Assembly (NCBI GenBank): GCA_963678675.1
Contig: OY783201.1
Coordinates: forward strand, 18,779,769 to 18,843,768
Reading direction: 5' to 3'
DNA: 64,000 bases
Source: Xiphydria camelus
Taxonomy: Eukaryota > Arthropoda > Insecta > Hymenoptera > Xiphydriidae
Every line of letters starts with the position of its first letter. Positions within the stretch are counted from its first letter, which is position 1. The translations under genes were made by a program, and so were the position numbers. Shown here in pieces: positions 23,111-34,826 of the stretch. Below the pieces are notes generated by a model that was not told where the DNA came from, did not search any database, and worked only from the letters and a program-made list of their open reading frames with translations.

Positions 23111-24164
23111 TACGACGCGGTCTCAACGTGTCGACATTGACGTGACACATGCACAATACAGGTATATAGTGCTCTCGCCCAGTTTATGACCCTGTGAGAC
23201 CGCGACGTTAGACCTTGAAGAAACGAATATAACATTTTTATTTAAACGTGTATATGGAAGATAGAAGAAGATAGATAGCGGTGTTTATTAGAATGGGTAT
23301 TGTGGAAAGCGGTTCATTACGACTCGTCCAGTAATTAATCCTTCCGGGAAAGGTGCATGGCTGCGGGCTCATTGACAGCCTAAATTCGCAAAAACCTACC
23401 GCTTCGCCATTGTGACCGATTTACAAAATGTATCAAGTGACTTGAGTTTGTGTTAATATGTGTTCCATCGCAAGGGGACTTCTATGTCATTTCTTACCGC
23501 TCACTATCATCGCAACCTAAGTAACGCGCCAATCTAGATCTAATCTCTACATCGATCGCGAACAGTGTATGGCTTTCCTGGATAAACCAGGGATCAAAAT
23601 TCCCCAATTGTCCATCGACTGCATCCGACATTCCTCCCCTTATTCCAGCTCGGATCGCTTTTGTGACGGTACCTATTGAAGCAGGCACTGCGAGAGACGG
23701 CTTGCTACGAATCGCTCTAAAATTACCTTCGGAGAAAAGTTCGGAACTGCAACATTTACGACCTAGGTATGTTTATCGAAATATTCGTTTCGCCTACGAC
23801 GCGATTAATTCTAGTCGGCGAATTATTTGTGGTCGATGCTACCAAGAAGCACGAATCGACCCTCCTAATTCCGTCGCTCGTTGCGATGGAACAGGATTGA
23901 CAGTTGGCACGTCGCAGTCAACTCATTCCCGTGGAAACTGTACAAAGTCGCCGATGGTGGCGCAGGTAGCAAATTCGCTCGCCGCCTATATCGGCATGTT
24001 GTACAACCGGGCCTTAAGTAGTTAGAGCCATCTACAGGACAGCGGCTTTCAAAATGCAACCTCCTAATATATGTCGGGTATTAATGCTTCAAGATATTTA
24101 TTATTTTATATTGTTTTGAGCATGATGCAAAGTATAGAAGAATTGCTATACGATATAGGTAGTA

Positions 24165-24412
24165 CGCACAAAAAAACAGCAATTTGTACAGTTTCATCCA
24201 GTAGCGCTGAAATTCAAGTTGATTTTTAAGAATTCGTACAAAGGACACATTTCTATTTACAAGTTTATAACTGTACAAATACTAGTTTAACCAGATACCT
24301 ATAATATATAATATGTTGCCTAATTACTGTATAATTCTGTAAAATTTTCTGGGCGGAATCGTAGTTTATGCTATAGTCGAATTGTAATTCATGTAGTTCC
24401 TTTTTCTCCGTG
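24165..24412. repeat. Old repeat, copy B (no insertions)
   Basis: Inverted relative of 11230-12780 without its two nested elements. It preserves the pre-insertion text (ATTATACAGTAATTAGG on the minus strand). Confidence 0.8.
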
Positions 24413-25666
24413 TAAGTACTTATGATGAAAGTAATTTATATCGGTTGCTGCTCGATCTTGCATACCTTTTCAAAATGATTAAGATTATCATAATGGATAA
24501 GGCCGTGCACCATTTTTCCCCCCTATAGCAACGCTGCATTCGCTTCAGAACTTCAATCAATTTAAATTAACTGACATCGATTTTGATTGTAAACAGTCAT
24601 TTAACAATCGATTCCAAACCACTCTTACAGTCAACTAATAGCATTATCATCAGAGAATAGCAGTGACAGTGACTGTCGATTATTCCAGGCTTCTTATCTG
24701 ACAAGGAAACTGTTTCGATTGACCGTCGCTAAGTTTGATGAAATTTATATGTATTATAGAGGGGGTTAAAATATTTGATACGTATTTTTTCTTATCGGCA
24801 GAGATATGTAATTAGGGGATGTAATTGACTCCTGGAGGCTGTCGCTTTTTTGTTTCTCGTTTATAATTCGAAATCCAGAAAAGAGATACCCCTGAGAAAG
24901 GTAAATCGCAAAAATATTCGTTCTTTTGTATCCTTAAAAATTGTATAAAAAAATCCTAATTACACCCTCAATTTAAAGAAAAACGCAACTTTTGTGTTGT
25001 ACTTTTCGAGTTTTTGTTTTATTGACCAACATTTTTTAGAGCGGAAAGAAATACGAGATATGTAATTTGTTTAACCTGTAACCGAGTTTTTGGGTCGCTC
25101 GTTGCGCATCTTAACTCAATTTTTTTTCATTTCTAGGTACGACTGTCCATATCAGAAAAAGTTCATAATACGATTGTCATCAGAAAGAAATATAAGCCAG
25201 TAAAAAATGAGCTCAATCGTTTATAGTTTTTGGGTATAGAAACATTTTATAAAACATTTCTCCGATATGGTAATTTTATATGATTACGACATAAATTTAC
25301 ATTTAAGAGAATATTATTAAGCTTCAATCTTTTATAGGTACATAATCAATTTTCATCTCTTCGATTTGTACGCCTTTTCAAATATGCGTGCTTTAACCCT
25401 TTCAGGGCAAACTTTTTGAAAACGGAACAAGAATAAGTATACTAAACTTAAGATTTGATTTTGTTCATTCCAAATTTTGAAAATTAAATAAAAGCTGCTA
25501 CATCGAGTCATGACTATTAGAATTCGAAAATCTTATAGGTTTCTCTTTTTCTCAAAATGCAGTTAAATGTGGTTTATATGATAATGTTGCAAACATTACA
25601 TGCTCGTAGTGTAAGAAGGCGAGGGTCAATCGAGACAGTTTTCTTGTGAGTCGCCTCGTGGTCGAG
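24413..25666. other. No gene recognised
   Basis: AT-rich sequence with short frames only; no domain or repeat partner identified. Confidence 0.4.
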
Positions 25667-25852
25667 TAAGGGGGCGTTTAGACGGTTCGATTTTCGCCGC
25701 GCGACTAGGCCGCACGGCGAAAATCGACCGTGTAAATAGCAAATCGACTGCATAGAAGGTGACTAAAATCGAAAACGCCAAATTTGGTAGTCTTCCAACT
25801 TTTGGCCGTGCGACTTTTGGCCGTACAGATCGTTGGGTTGCATAAATTAAGT

Positions 25853-26032
25853 ATGGATAAAAATAATACCATACTCTTTTTGGAATGCTACGAAAGTCAC
25901 CCATGCTTATGGAACCCAAGAAAACCTGATTATAGGAGAAATGATGTTCGTTTAGCGGCTCTAAAGTCTATTATTCAAGAAATGCATCTTACCATATCAG
26001 TAGGAGGGTTTAAATTAAAGATAAAAAATTGA
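25853..26032 (+). CDS. MADF-domain accessory protein, N-terminal part
   Basis: The 59-residue frame from ATG 25853 has the MADF pattern: LFLECYESHPCLWNP, then PDYRRNDVRLAALKSII near residues 8-42. MADF is a Myb/SANT-like DNA-binding domain; in PIF/Harbinger elements such a second gene helps bring the transposase to the element ends. The frame ends early, after about one domain, and no BESS motif follows. A later exon may be lost, or the frame truncated by mutation. The element's transposase remnant lies on the opposite strand at 28204-28545. Confidence 0.75.
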   Translation: MDKNNTILFLECYESHPCLWNPRKPDYRRNDVRLAALKSIIQEMHLTISVGGFKLKIKN

Positions 26033-26513
26033 CGAACTACATATAACAGGGAGGCCACCAAGATAGCAAATTCTAAAAGGAGTGGTGGTACATTAATTTT
26101 GTTTCCTACGGCTGACCGCTTTTTAACCCTTTCCTGCGAAGTGTGAATTTTGCACGTCGGTAGTCTTCAAAATGTTCGGACTTACGTCTTCCGACGCCAC
26201 TTTGTGATAGTCTTGTATGTACACTTTTTTAAGAGCTACATAACAACTATTTCATCGTATTATATGAAAAACATGAAAATGAGTATATTGTATGAATATT
26301 AAGTTATTATTAAGTTTCGCGAACGCCGACTATAGTCGGCACCCATACACACAGGTCGTCTCGCGGACACCGACTTAACACCCTGGCGTTTCCAGGTAAT
26401 GGGGGTCGAACCATTCCTCCAAGACAGCCCGACCCCTCCTTGCGGTCCTAGGGATATGCCATTATTCATCGGTTACGCAGTAAAGTCTCAAACTGATCTG
26501 TAGTCACTCTTAA

Positions 26514-27281
26514 GGCGCGTCCTGACTGAGTCGACAGTGTCGATCGACACTGTCGATCGACACTTTTGACTAGAATTTGTCGACTGGATTTTGTCGACCG
26601 GCATGTCGACTGGTTTGTCGGTAAACATCAAAGGGTAGTCGAGTCGACGGGTCTACAAGGTCCGACCCTCCGGAGGTATGTTCCGACCCTCGGCGTAAAC
26701 GGGCCCCCGGTTGGATTGGTCTTTCCGGACGGTCATCTATTGAATTCGTCATTCTCTCCTTTACAAGACAGATTTAGTATTCCACGCATAGCGGTATCGA
26801 TTAAAATTTTCGGGAAATGTGCGGGACTGCAAGCGCATTTGCCGCTTTCGCCAAAATATATCGTTTGCTAGTGAGGTATTCAGATCGCGGTGCTATCGAA
26901 CGGTACGAACCGATATTCTGAATTCCGTCTATCGTGCGACGGAACACGAATAAAAAAATAAGCATTCAAGCATGAGCCAAGTAATTTAGTGTCTACACGA
27001 AGCGAACAGTTTGGGGCGGCCTTTGAGCATCGCCAAAAACCGTACGCCGTACGCCGACCGTCATCGCACCGCTGCCGAAACAACCGCTCGCCTTGCCGAA
27101 CCCTTTGCGTTCGACTCGACTACCTTTGATGTTTGACAAAATATGTCGATCGACCAAGTCGACTGCCGCGTCCTGACTGAGTCGACAGTGTCGATCGACA
27201 ATGTCGACTCAGTGAGGACGCGGTTTTCGATGTTCTGGTCGACAGTGTCGATCGACACTGTCGACTCAGTCAGGACGCGCC
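26514..27281. mobile_element. 768-bp TTAA-target element with SalI-like palindromic repeats
   Basis: Perfect TTAA flanks (26510-26513 and 27282-27285). Ends GGCGCGTCCTGACTGAGTCG and its inverse. The termini and an internal stretch at 27170-27225 repeat short palindromic blocks such as GTCGACAGTGTCGATCGAC. No transposase. The target and the GC-rich palindromic ends fit a piggyBac-type non-autonomous element. It is nested in the Harbinger element. Confidence 0.85.
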
Positions 27282-28203
27282 TTAAGGAGTCTCATCAGTA
27301 CTTTGCGGGGTGAGGTACGCGGGGCGAAACATCAAAGAAACCGACGGTTATTGCCAATCCTAGATAAGTTAATTTAGAGAAGAAAAAATAGTAAATACAT
27401 GGTTAGGCAGATTCAAGATCTGTTAATTTCAGATTTCTTATGCATTTTAAAGATGATGAATATGTTTATAATTTATTTTTTGCGTTAAATTGATTTTATT
27501 ATAAAATTATAAAATGTGTGCAAGACGTGGCAACGGTGGATTAGAATATTCCGCAGTTGGTACTAGTTCTGTAGATAACGTAGAATATCTGATTTACCAC
27601 ACAGCGTTTACTCATAACCTAGAACAAGTGTAACTTCTCGTGAAAAGTGGCATGAGTGAAAAATATTCGAAGAAAAGAAAAAATGTTTAATTTTTCGAAA
27701 CCCCAGAAGATTCGGTGGAACAGAAAATTTGTAACAGACAAATATTATAGGAAAATGATTCAATGTCAACGAATGGGTCGTGGAGAGTCACCAGGGCCGC
27801 TTCTAGATGTTGAGACGCCTTCGTGCTTAGCGCCCTTTTCTGGAGACGGTATGAGGCCTTTTGGCGCCCTATGGCTAGTGCACCTTCGTGCGTGGCACGA
27901 AATGGCCCCCCGTTAGACGCGGCCCTGAGAGTCACAGCAAAACGTTATAGCCTCTGCGTTGCCACGATTTTGCATATGGCCGCCGGTTTTGCCTGAAAAT
28001 TCGCGTTTTCCCTCACATTTTTTCTTATTATACAAAAACCGCTAAGTAAAAGTGATTTATCTCACGCAAAAACAAAATTACGCATCTTACCACATAATTT
28101 GAGCATATTTTGTGAATTTTCTGTCTTGCTAAAACTGTGTTTGACGTCTGTTTAGCAGTATGTGCATAAGCCCCAATGTTAAAATGCCTAATTTAAAAAT
28201 TAA

Positions 28204-28545
28204 TTACAAAGAAACGGTTAAGTGAAAATTGATTGGTTTTTGATTTTCATCTATAAGATCTTGGCTAAATACATGACAAAAATCTAATAAAAATCTGTCT
28301 TGAAAAATTTCACTGACGAGACTCCTTAAACGTTTTCTAAAATAATCTGGATCTTCTGACCTCCATTCCATCAATAAAGTATCCGAAGCACCCAATATTT
28401 TACGTCGAGAAATTCATCCGCGAACCCAACATTCACGTTTTTTCCTTTCCTTCTTCTTCTTTCTTTGTTTTTTAGCCAATTCTTGAAGAATTGATTCACT
28501 AACTATTTCGATACCAGCACGTAAAAGATCTGTTCTGCTTAACAT
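28204..28545 (-). pseudogene. PIF/Harbinger transposase N-terminal remnant
   Basis: From ATG at 28545 the minus strand reads through a Lys/Arg-rich stretch, then RECWVRG, a stop at the place where the family usually has Trp (TGA), then SRRKILGASDTLLMEW and EDPDYFRKRLR. This matches the start of HARBI1-like transposases (basic run, WVR-W, LGAS, ED-P--YR--LRM). The similarity fades after about residue 85 and the DDE catalytic region is absent. It faces the MADF gene at 25853-26032. Confidence 0.7.
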
Positions 28546-28675
28546 TTTCGAAAAAATGACTTAGTCGCTTGCGATTTGAGTCGACTGTGTAAATGGGGTA
28601 GCAATGCGGCTTACAGAGGCGACTTCGTAAGCGACCAGCCGCACGGCGAAAATCGACCCGTGTAAATGCCCCTAA

Positions 28676-30220
28676 CTGAACAGTCGAATACCACCATCGT
28701 TCGTTATAAATATTTTCATCACTGCTAGACTACAAGTTGGTGTTATTCTTTGCTCATAAACACAAAAAGCTGTAGAGTCGAAGACAATTTCAATTGTACA
28801 TTCGAGGTTTATAATATCACGACTTGCTCCGTGGAACACCTTGCGCATAAGTGCTCGCGACTCAACGCGGAGGCGCGGAGAAGCGTTAATCGGATAACGA
28901 AGGCCCGATTCGCGGGGCACACGCGGGCTCGGGTAGCCGATTTGAAGTGGTTAGAGAAGAATGGGATAGGAGTGACGGTACTTTGCCTTTGTATCGCGCA
29001 GAGATTATCAACCTGCTCGGCCCGAATCCGTGTATGCACGGGAGACTACGATTGCACGGTTGGGGGTGAGCGCGGGGATCTCGAGTTAGGGTGGAGTATA
29101 GAGCATGCAAGCACGCACACGGTCCGTCCCCGAGGGACAAGGCCGCTCTTTATGCTCGATATAATACCGCTCTCAAAACATACACACTTCACTCGCTCAT
29201 TCTCCCTGTCCTTCCACTCTCTCCGTCCCTGTCTCTCCCTCGACGTTTCATTTCCAACTCCGTTCCTCTCACTTTTCCCGAATGTACATATACGCGACCC
29301 TGCTCCGCGCCTCGACCATAGGCGTGCAATGATATGCTTATGTGTGAGCGTCAATGTGTCGTATAGACGTACAATAGAAAAATAGCTCTCCGGTGTGTAT
29401 ACGAAACACGAATGTTCAAACCCTCGTACCGTTCACCTACCGGCACTCACCCCACGCTGGACTTGTTCTCTGTAGCATTTCTCTCTTCTTTCTCTCTTGT
29501 ACATCCCTCCGTTCCGCATTTCCTTTCTCCACTTGGGCTTCAAACGACAGCCCTCAACTTCTTCGGCTTCTACGGATTTTTTTTTTCTGTTATCGATTGG
29601 GAGGTGATGCTTTGCTCTTTCCTCTTATAAAGAGAGGACCAGATATTACTCGTATTATCCGCTTGTGCTTCGAACGACTGCTCTCAACTTCTTCAACTTC
29701 CATGGATTTCCTTCTTTTCTGCTATTGTTGATTGGGAGGTGATGCTTTGTTCTTCTCTTATAAAGAGAAGACCAAATATTATTTTCCGCTTGGGCCCCAA
29801 ACGATAGCTTTCGACTTCTTCAGCTTTCGTGGATCTCCTTCTTTCGTAGTATTGGATTGGGAGAGAGTGTTGGTATTGGGAGGTGATGTTCTCTTCTCTT
29901 TTAACCTTTGTATGGCCTTAATTTTGACCGTACATTCAAGACCTTCGAGTTATATATGACCCAATCGAAAATAAAAAATAAATGTATATACTGATTATTA
30001 AAAATATGTATTCAGTTCCTTAAATATATTGTTAAACTATTAAGTAACTCTTAATATTGAAGATGGATGAATATCACGATGATATCCGATGCAGAGTCGA
30101 TGCTGGGGGTTGAGTATAAGCGTGAAACACCTAACGGGACCGGCGAGGATCGACAGCACGTAGCAACGGGCTCAGGAAGGCAGGACGAGTGGGTGCCTCC
30201 GGAAAGTCCGAACTCTTTGT
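28676..30220. other. G+C-richer region without a recognised gene
   Basis: A 211-residue frame (28750-29385, plus) is the longest uninterrupted frame that is not simple repeat. It has no recognised domain, is overlapped by comparable frames on both strands, and reflects low stop-codon density. The only supported structure is the tandem array at 29532-29905. Confidence 0.4.
29532..29905. repeat. Three tandem ~128-bp units
   Basis: Units start at about 29532, 29662 and 29789. Each runs from CTTGGGCTTCAAACGA through CAACTTCTTC and GGATTTCCTTCT to GATTGGGAGGTGATGCTTTG and CTTATAAAGAGA. A single related fragment (GGAGGTGATGCTTCGTTTT) lies at about 59340-59360. Non-coding as far as seen. Confidence 0.85.
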
Positions 30221-30225
30221 AACTA

Positions 30226-30536
30226 CCGTATGTCCCACTCTGTATTGGCCAGTTTGAAGTTATCTTCGGGGAGGCTTGGTCGGTACTCGAGTCATTTCAT
30301 ACCGGTAGAAGTCGAGTCGGTAGTTAGAGTTGGTGTCAATTCAGGTCAATTTAAATGGAATGGAAATTACTCACCATTATTCACAAATTCATAATTTCGA
30401 GGTTAGACGCTTCGAACTCCCGAATTGACACCAACTACCGACTCGACTTCTACCGGTATGAAATGACTCAAGTACCGACCAAGCCTCCCCGAAGGTAACT
30501 TCAAACTGGCCAATACAGACAGAGTGGGACATACGG
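30226..30536. mobile_element. 311-bp TA-target MITE related to the 811-bp family
   Basis: Arms of about 110 bp starting CCGTATGTCCCACTCTG, flanked by TA (30224-30225 and 30537-30538). It shares the CCGYATGTCC terminus and an internal TCCCGAATTGACA segment with 15038-15848 and 39656-40468, so it is a shorter member of the same family. Confidence 0.85.
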
Positions 30537-31142
30537 TATTCCGGATATTATCAGAATACCCGCTTATCTTCGCTACCTGCTAGTACGCACGGTTAAGGCC
30601 ATCACACAGAAAATTCCGTAAGCCGTAAGACGTAAGACGTAAGACGTAAAACGTAAGGTTCATGACACAAACGCGGCGTAAGACGTAAGCTTTGACCAAT
30701 CCTGAACGAAGACGCTGTCCCCACCCTCTATTTACATGTAACTTACAATCTAGGTAGGAAGTGACAGTTTGATAATAATTTCATTTCAATTGGGAAAAAA
30801 AGCTTAACAGTAAGTACATTTAATTATTGATTATACTCTCAGTTCCTATATATAATAAACAGAAAAGCCATTCCTAGATTGACATAAGGATACAGTGAAC
30901 CGCAATATAAAATGCATGACGTGAGAAGAGTCAGAACTGTCAGATTCATCTGCTTTTTTCATAAAAAATATAAATAATAACATTCGACAATATTATTCTC
31001 GAGATATAGTTTGATGAACATGACGTGATAGCATTCTCTGAAATTTTATCACATAAATATCTCTTGAAGAACCCTGGAAAAAAATATTTTCATTTCCTAT
31101 GCCTATTATACAGATAAAATTATTTTTCAGGTAGTTAAAACA

Positions 31143-31581
31143 TGCCGAGCAACGATGAAATATTGTTGGGGATTTTGTTAATGGCTACGGGTCTGCTTGT
31201 TTCAAGAAGAAACGATCACGAAGATGGTTAAATCGTCGATGGTGGGTTCGACCAATAAATCGTATGCGTTCTGCATAAGGGGACTTTGAGAATTTGTTCC
31301 AGGAGATCAGAAATAATCCACAAATGTTTTTCCGGTATACGAGAATGACAGTGCCAATTTTCAACCAATTGTTGGAAATGATGAGACCGTCCCTAAATAA
31401 GAGAAGCAGCAGAGCATTGGTACCGGAACAGTGACTCGCTATAACACACACTGAGGTATTTTATTTTCCAAGTTTATGAAATATATGGACGCAATATTTA
31501 GATAGAATAATTGCATATATGTGTATTGTTTTGAACAGATACGTCGCAACTGGAGATCAGTCCTATTTTGTATGAAGATTT
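31143..31581 (+). pseudogene. PIF/Harbinger transposase N-terminal remnant with intron
   Basis: After ATG 31143 the frame breaks near 31200. The frame that follows has RRWWVRPIN, then LFQEIRNNPQMFFRYTRMT and FNQLLEMMRPSL, the N-terminal signature of the family. Next comes LVPEQ-LAIT with one stop. A GT-AG intron (31456-31538, 83 bp) joins CTGAG to ATACGTC and restores LRYVATGDQSYF, exactly the expected continuation, before a stop at 31579-31581. The catalytic domain is not present downstream. Two stops and a frameshift show it is dead. The partner gene at 32720-33190 is on the opposite strand. Confidence 0.85.
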
Positions 31582-31630
31582 TCTTAAGCGTTAAATAAGA
31601 ACGTGCTTAGTAATACAATATTTTTTATCC

Positions 31631-31841
31631 AACAAGTATCGTTTGTAGCTTTAATATTAAAAGATATTTATATAAAATTCTACACAGAATTATATACAAA
31701 ATTACATACAGATTATATGATTATATACGAAATTCCAACAAGTATTGTTTGTAGCATTAATATTAAAAGATATTTATATAAAATGCTACACAGAATTATA
31801 TACAAAATTATATACAGATTATATGATTACGTACAAGATGA
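31631..31841. repeat. Tandem duplication, 106-bp unit
   Basis: Two near-identical AT-rich units starting AACAAGTATCGTTTGTAGC (31631) and AACAAGTATTGTTTGTAGC (31737). Confidence 0.9.
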
Positions 31842-31857
31842 TATACACAACAGTTGA

Positions 31858-32030
31858 GGGGGTCAGAAGCCAAGGGGTCCAAGTCGATTTTTTGTCAATA
31901 TCGAGTTAAGTGCAGAAATCAAATCAATAATATTAATAAGATATATTACCCAATAATATTAAGTTTTAATTTCTGCACTTAACTCGATATTGAAAAAAAA
32001 TCGACTTGGACCCCTTGGCTTCTGACCCCC
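31858..32030. mobile_element. 173-bp palindromic MITE (TTGA/TTAA flanks)
   Basis: Arms GGGGGTCAGAAGCCAAGGGG and inverse pair for about 65 bp. Flanks TTGA (left) and TTAA (right) suggest a TTAA duplication with one change. Confidence 0.8.
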
Positions 32031-32104
32031 TTAATTACTGTTTACTTATTTCTAACTAATATATGATTATACGTATAACGGCTAATAATGTAATTGGCTG
32101 TGAT

Positions 32105-32255
32105 TGGCACTCGTCCATACCGATCATCAGACGGATGCTGAATATATCCGGCGCTCGTCCACACAGGTCATCAGATGGATGCCGGATATATCTGGCGCTC
32201 GGCGACACAGATGACCAGATGGATGCCGGATATATCCGGCGCTCATACCGAAAGG
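32105..32255. repeat. Tandem repeat, ~50-bp unit, three copies
   Basis: Units contain CAGATGGATGCCGGATATAT followed by CCGGCGCTC, with modest divergence. Confidence 0.85.
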
Positions 32256-32506
32256 GTTAAGATACCCTTCGTCCTTCTTGTACCTAATTTTTTCTCTGTT
32301 AGCTCTTCTTTTGTCAGTATTCTTCCCATCGATTCCTCTAGCCTTCTTTCAAACTCTATCGCCTTAGCCCCTAATCCAATTCTACAGCTATTCTTACATA
32401 CTGTCTGGAAAAAATATGATGAAATTAAAACGATATAAATTGTAATGATTTATAAACTATTAAAAACATATGTGAAAAAACTTTGGTTACATATTAACCA
32501 TTTTAA

Positions 32507-32653
32507 CCCCTAACTACTAATCATACGTCACACAGACGAGAGCACTGTACAGAATATACCAATTTCCCCCTCCTTTATAATCAATTTATCATTTTTTTAA
32601 CCAAGTTAGTGACAGAGAGAGTGCTGTACTTTTAGTACGTTAGTAGTTAAGGG
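32507..32653. mobile_element. 147-bp TTAA-target MITE
   Basis: TTAA at 32503-32506 and 32654-32657. Ends CCCCTAACTACTAA and, inverted, CCCTTAACTACTAA. Confidence 0.75.
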
Positions 32654-32719
32654 TTAAAATTAACTGTCGGTCACTTTGGTTATATACTTCAAATTAAATG
32701 CTTTGGTTACTTACATAAT

Positions 32720-33190
32720 TCAAAGATCATAAGGTGCGTATAGAATTTGCATTATAGCTTGCTGTCTCCTGTTCTTCTCCTGGACTGGCAATGTCTTCAG
32801 TTGATTTACAATCAATTTTGCAAATGTTTCATCTGGCCCCTCAGCAACTTGAGGAGGGTGATCATTTTGAATACGTTCATTCATTGTGTGGCACAATGTC
32901 ATGAGTGTGCTCTCCAAAGCCGTGGTATCGTGCTTCCTCCTTTGGGGTGGCTTTCCTGGTGTTCTTTGGAACACTGATGATGCTGGAGAAGTGAATTCGC
33001 CTCCAGAAAGCATTGAGCTTCTGGAATCATCACTTTCGGAGAAATTCTTCTCCTGACGTCTGGTTGCTTTTTTTCGCTGGTTCTTTTCCTCCGATAATGT
33101 TGAAAAATTAGTTAATGATTGGCTCGTAGGATTGGCTTGTTGTTTGGTGCTGGACGCTAGTGAGCTATTGAGAAGTTGTACTCCAACCAT
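32720..33190 (-). CDS. BESS-motif accessory protein of the Harbinger element
   Basis: The 156-residue frame has a Ser-rich, basic N-terminal half and, at about residues 119-151, ETFAKLIVNQLKTLPVQEKN followed by QQAIMQILYAPYD. This is the pattern of the BESS protein-interaction motif that follows MADF domains in insect proteins and Harbinger second genes. The MADF part is not visible upstream, so the ATG at 33190 is probably internal to a larger, decayed gene. Just upstream (33172-33264 and 33398-33500) the sequence is locally duplicated, which may have broken the upstream exon. No stop interrupts the frame, so it is labelled as CDS, but function is doubtful. BESS assignment is from pattern recall. 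Confidence 0.65.
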   Translation of the reverse strand: MVGVQLLNSSLASSTKQQANPTSQSLTNFSTLSEEKNQRKKATRRQEKNFSESDDSRSSMLSGGEFTSPASSVFQRTPGKPPQRRKHDTTALESTLMTLCHTMNERIQNDHPPQVAEGPDETFAKLIVNQLKTLPVQEKNRRQQAIMQILYAPYDL

Positions 33191-33500
33191 TTGACTGGAT
33201 GGAATATCTCGCGGGTCTTCCTCAATTGTAAATGATGACGTTTTGGTGGGAGAGCGTTGATATCGGAGACATTTGTGTGAACCCTAAAAAGGAAACGTAT
33301 AAATGGATATTTAGTTTGATGAGAAACAAATGGATGAAAAAATGAGAGATTATTTTGAACCACACTTACTTCCTTTTGTGTGCTTGTGAACTGTTGCGAA
33401 ATTGTACTCCAACCATTTGACTGGATGGAATATCTAGCGGGTCTTCCTCAATTGTAAATGATGACGTTGGTGGGAGAGCGTTGACCGGAGACATGTTAAG
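33172..33500. repeat. Local duplication, ~95-bp unit
   Basis: TTGTACTCCAACCATTTGAC and the following 75 bases at 33176-33264 recur at 33398-33490 with few changes. A likely exon/intron junction of the second Harbinger gene is duplicated. Confidence 0.85.
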
Positions 33501-34826
33501 CTTTTCTTCCTAATTGACGTGAAATTATTAACAATATCAAACTGACACTTCTAGATTTTAGGTTAGATGTAAACAGCTCTAGAGCGGCTGTATGCACGCG
33601 TGGCGTGGTGAACTTGAAGGATAGACTTATCGTATTGAAATTTAGCTTAAAAAAATCGTTTAGGAGCAATCAAGGAATGTATTATAAAGTTCAAAAACAA
33701 CACTTTCAAATGCTGCATGTGCAATTAAGAAAAATTTTTTACTTTCATTGTACGGAGTTGTGAATATGGCCAAAATCGCACGTTTTCGTACATTTAACCT
33801 CAAGTATCTCGAAATTCTGACCTGTGGTACGCAAATTTGAGTCAGATTCGTTTTTAGCGTACATCAATCTACAAGAATCACACCTGGTCTGGTTCGAAAT
33901 ACAGAGAAAAACATTTATTTTTGTGGGCCTATGATATCAAATAACCCGGGAAACTTTGTGATTGGTTGTCCGTAAGACCTTCGCCGTAAGAATTTCAACC
34001 GGACGAAAGTTTTCGACGTTACGTTTTTCGTCTTACGGACGAAAGTGGTGGGGTTCCTACGTCTTACGGACATGAGAATACTTGATCCTGATTGGTCTAT
34101 TCGCTTACGTCTTACGTCTTACGGCTTACGGAATTTTCTGTGTGATGGCCTTTAGGAAGGCGCAAGAGGGAATCAGCGAGATTGGAATGTACGAGAGCTG
34201 GGGACCGTTTCGGGCATTTCCAGAGGTCCCGTTTTTACCCCCGCTGCTCGAGGGTACGCCCCGGGCAGGAAGACGTTCGAGAGGCAGTTAGATTGGAGAC
34301 ATTTGGCAAGACAGTCAACTGCAGACTTCACTCAATAGTCCAGGTAACGAAAACCAAAAAATGCCAAATAGCGGAAAAAATACATGGGAAGCCAAATTTT
34401 GGCACAGTTGTAGGGGAAGGTGTCACTAACAATATACTAAAAGTCCTAGTAGGGGGGAGTGGAGCTAGGGGGGGGGGGGTCTAAAGGTCCCCTTTTTCAG
34501 TTTTTCGTTAATGACTCGTAGACTACTGCCTCTAGCGAAAAAAAGTTTAATAATAAATTAATCTACGTAAAGTTTTCTACAAGAAAGGTCTGACATACTT
34601 TTTCGCTAGGATCAATACTTCAGGAGATATGGAGGGGGAAAGATGGAACATTTTTTAAAAATTGGTTTTTATTGTTAAAAATCAAATTTTAATGATAAAT
34701 TAACTATGCACAGACCACATTTTAATGACTTTACTGCATGTAAGTGTAATCATGTAATATATCGACGTTGTCAAGTTAGAACCTGCTGTGTGGAGAGCCT
34801 GCTATATGCCGCTTGGCAGTTTTTAA

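Larger units (their letters stand above)
22141..24013. mobile_element. 1.87-kb PIF/Harbinger-type element (TTA duplication)
   Basis: Perfect or near-perfect TIRs GGGCCGGTTGTACAACATGC with TTA on both sides (22138-22140 and 24014-24016). Near the left end is an additional hairpin (22159-22253, stem about 33 bp). No transposase or MADF motif was recognised inside, so it is non-autonomous. It contains a nested 182-bp MITE and a tandem duplication. Confidence 0.85.
25670..28672. mobile_element. 3.0-kb PIF/Harbinger element (TAA duplication)
   Basis: Termini GGGGCGTTTAGACGG and, inverted, GGGGCATTTACACGGG continue into a shared TCGATTTTCGCCG. TAA flanks both ends (25667-25669 and 28673-28675). 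The left part encodes a MADF-type protein on the plus strand and the right part a transposase N terminus on the minus strand, the usual two-gene content of the group. The catalytic part of the transposase is missing and a TTAA-target element is nested inside, so the copy is defective. Confidence 0.9.
30596..34151. mobile_element. 3.6-kb PIF/Harbinger element (TTA duplication)
   Basis: TIRs AGGCCATCACACAGAAAATT with TTA flanks (30593-30595 and 34152-34154). Subterminal tandem CGTAAGA units lie on both sides. It holds a transposase remnant (plus strand, 31143-31581) and a BESS-type gene (minus strand, 32720-33190). At least two smaller TTAA-target elements and several tandem duplications lie within. 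Inactive by its frameshifts and stops. Confidence 0.9.

Noticed and set aside
28750..29385. 211-residue open frame on the plus strand
   Set aside because: No recognisable domain, comparable frames overlap it on both strands, and the stretch is simply poor in stop codons.
29532..32255. Direct repeats considered as a CRISPR-like array
   Set aside because: The repeats are contiguous tandem units of different kinds, without unique spacers, and the DNA is eukaryotic.
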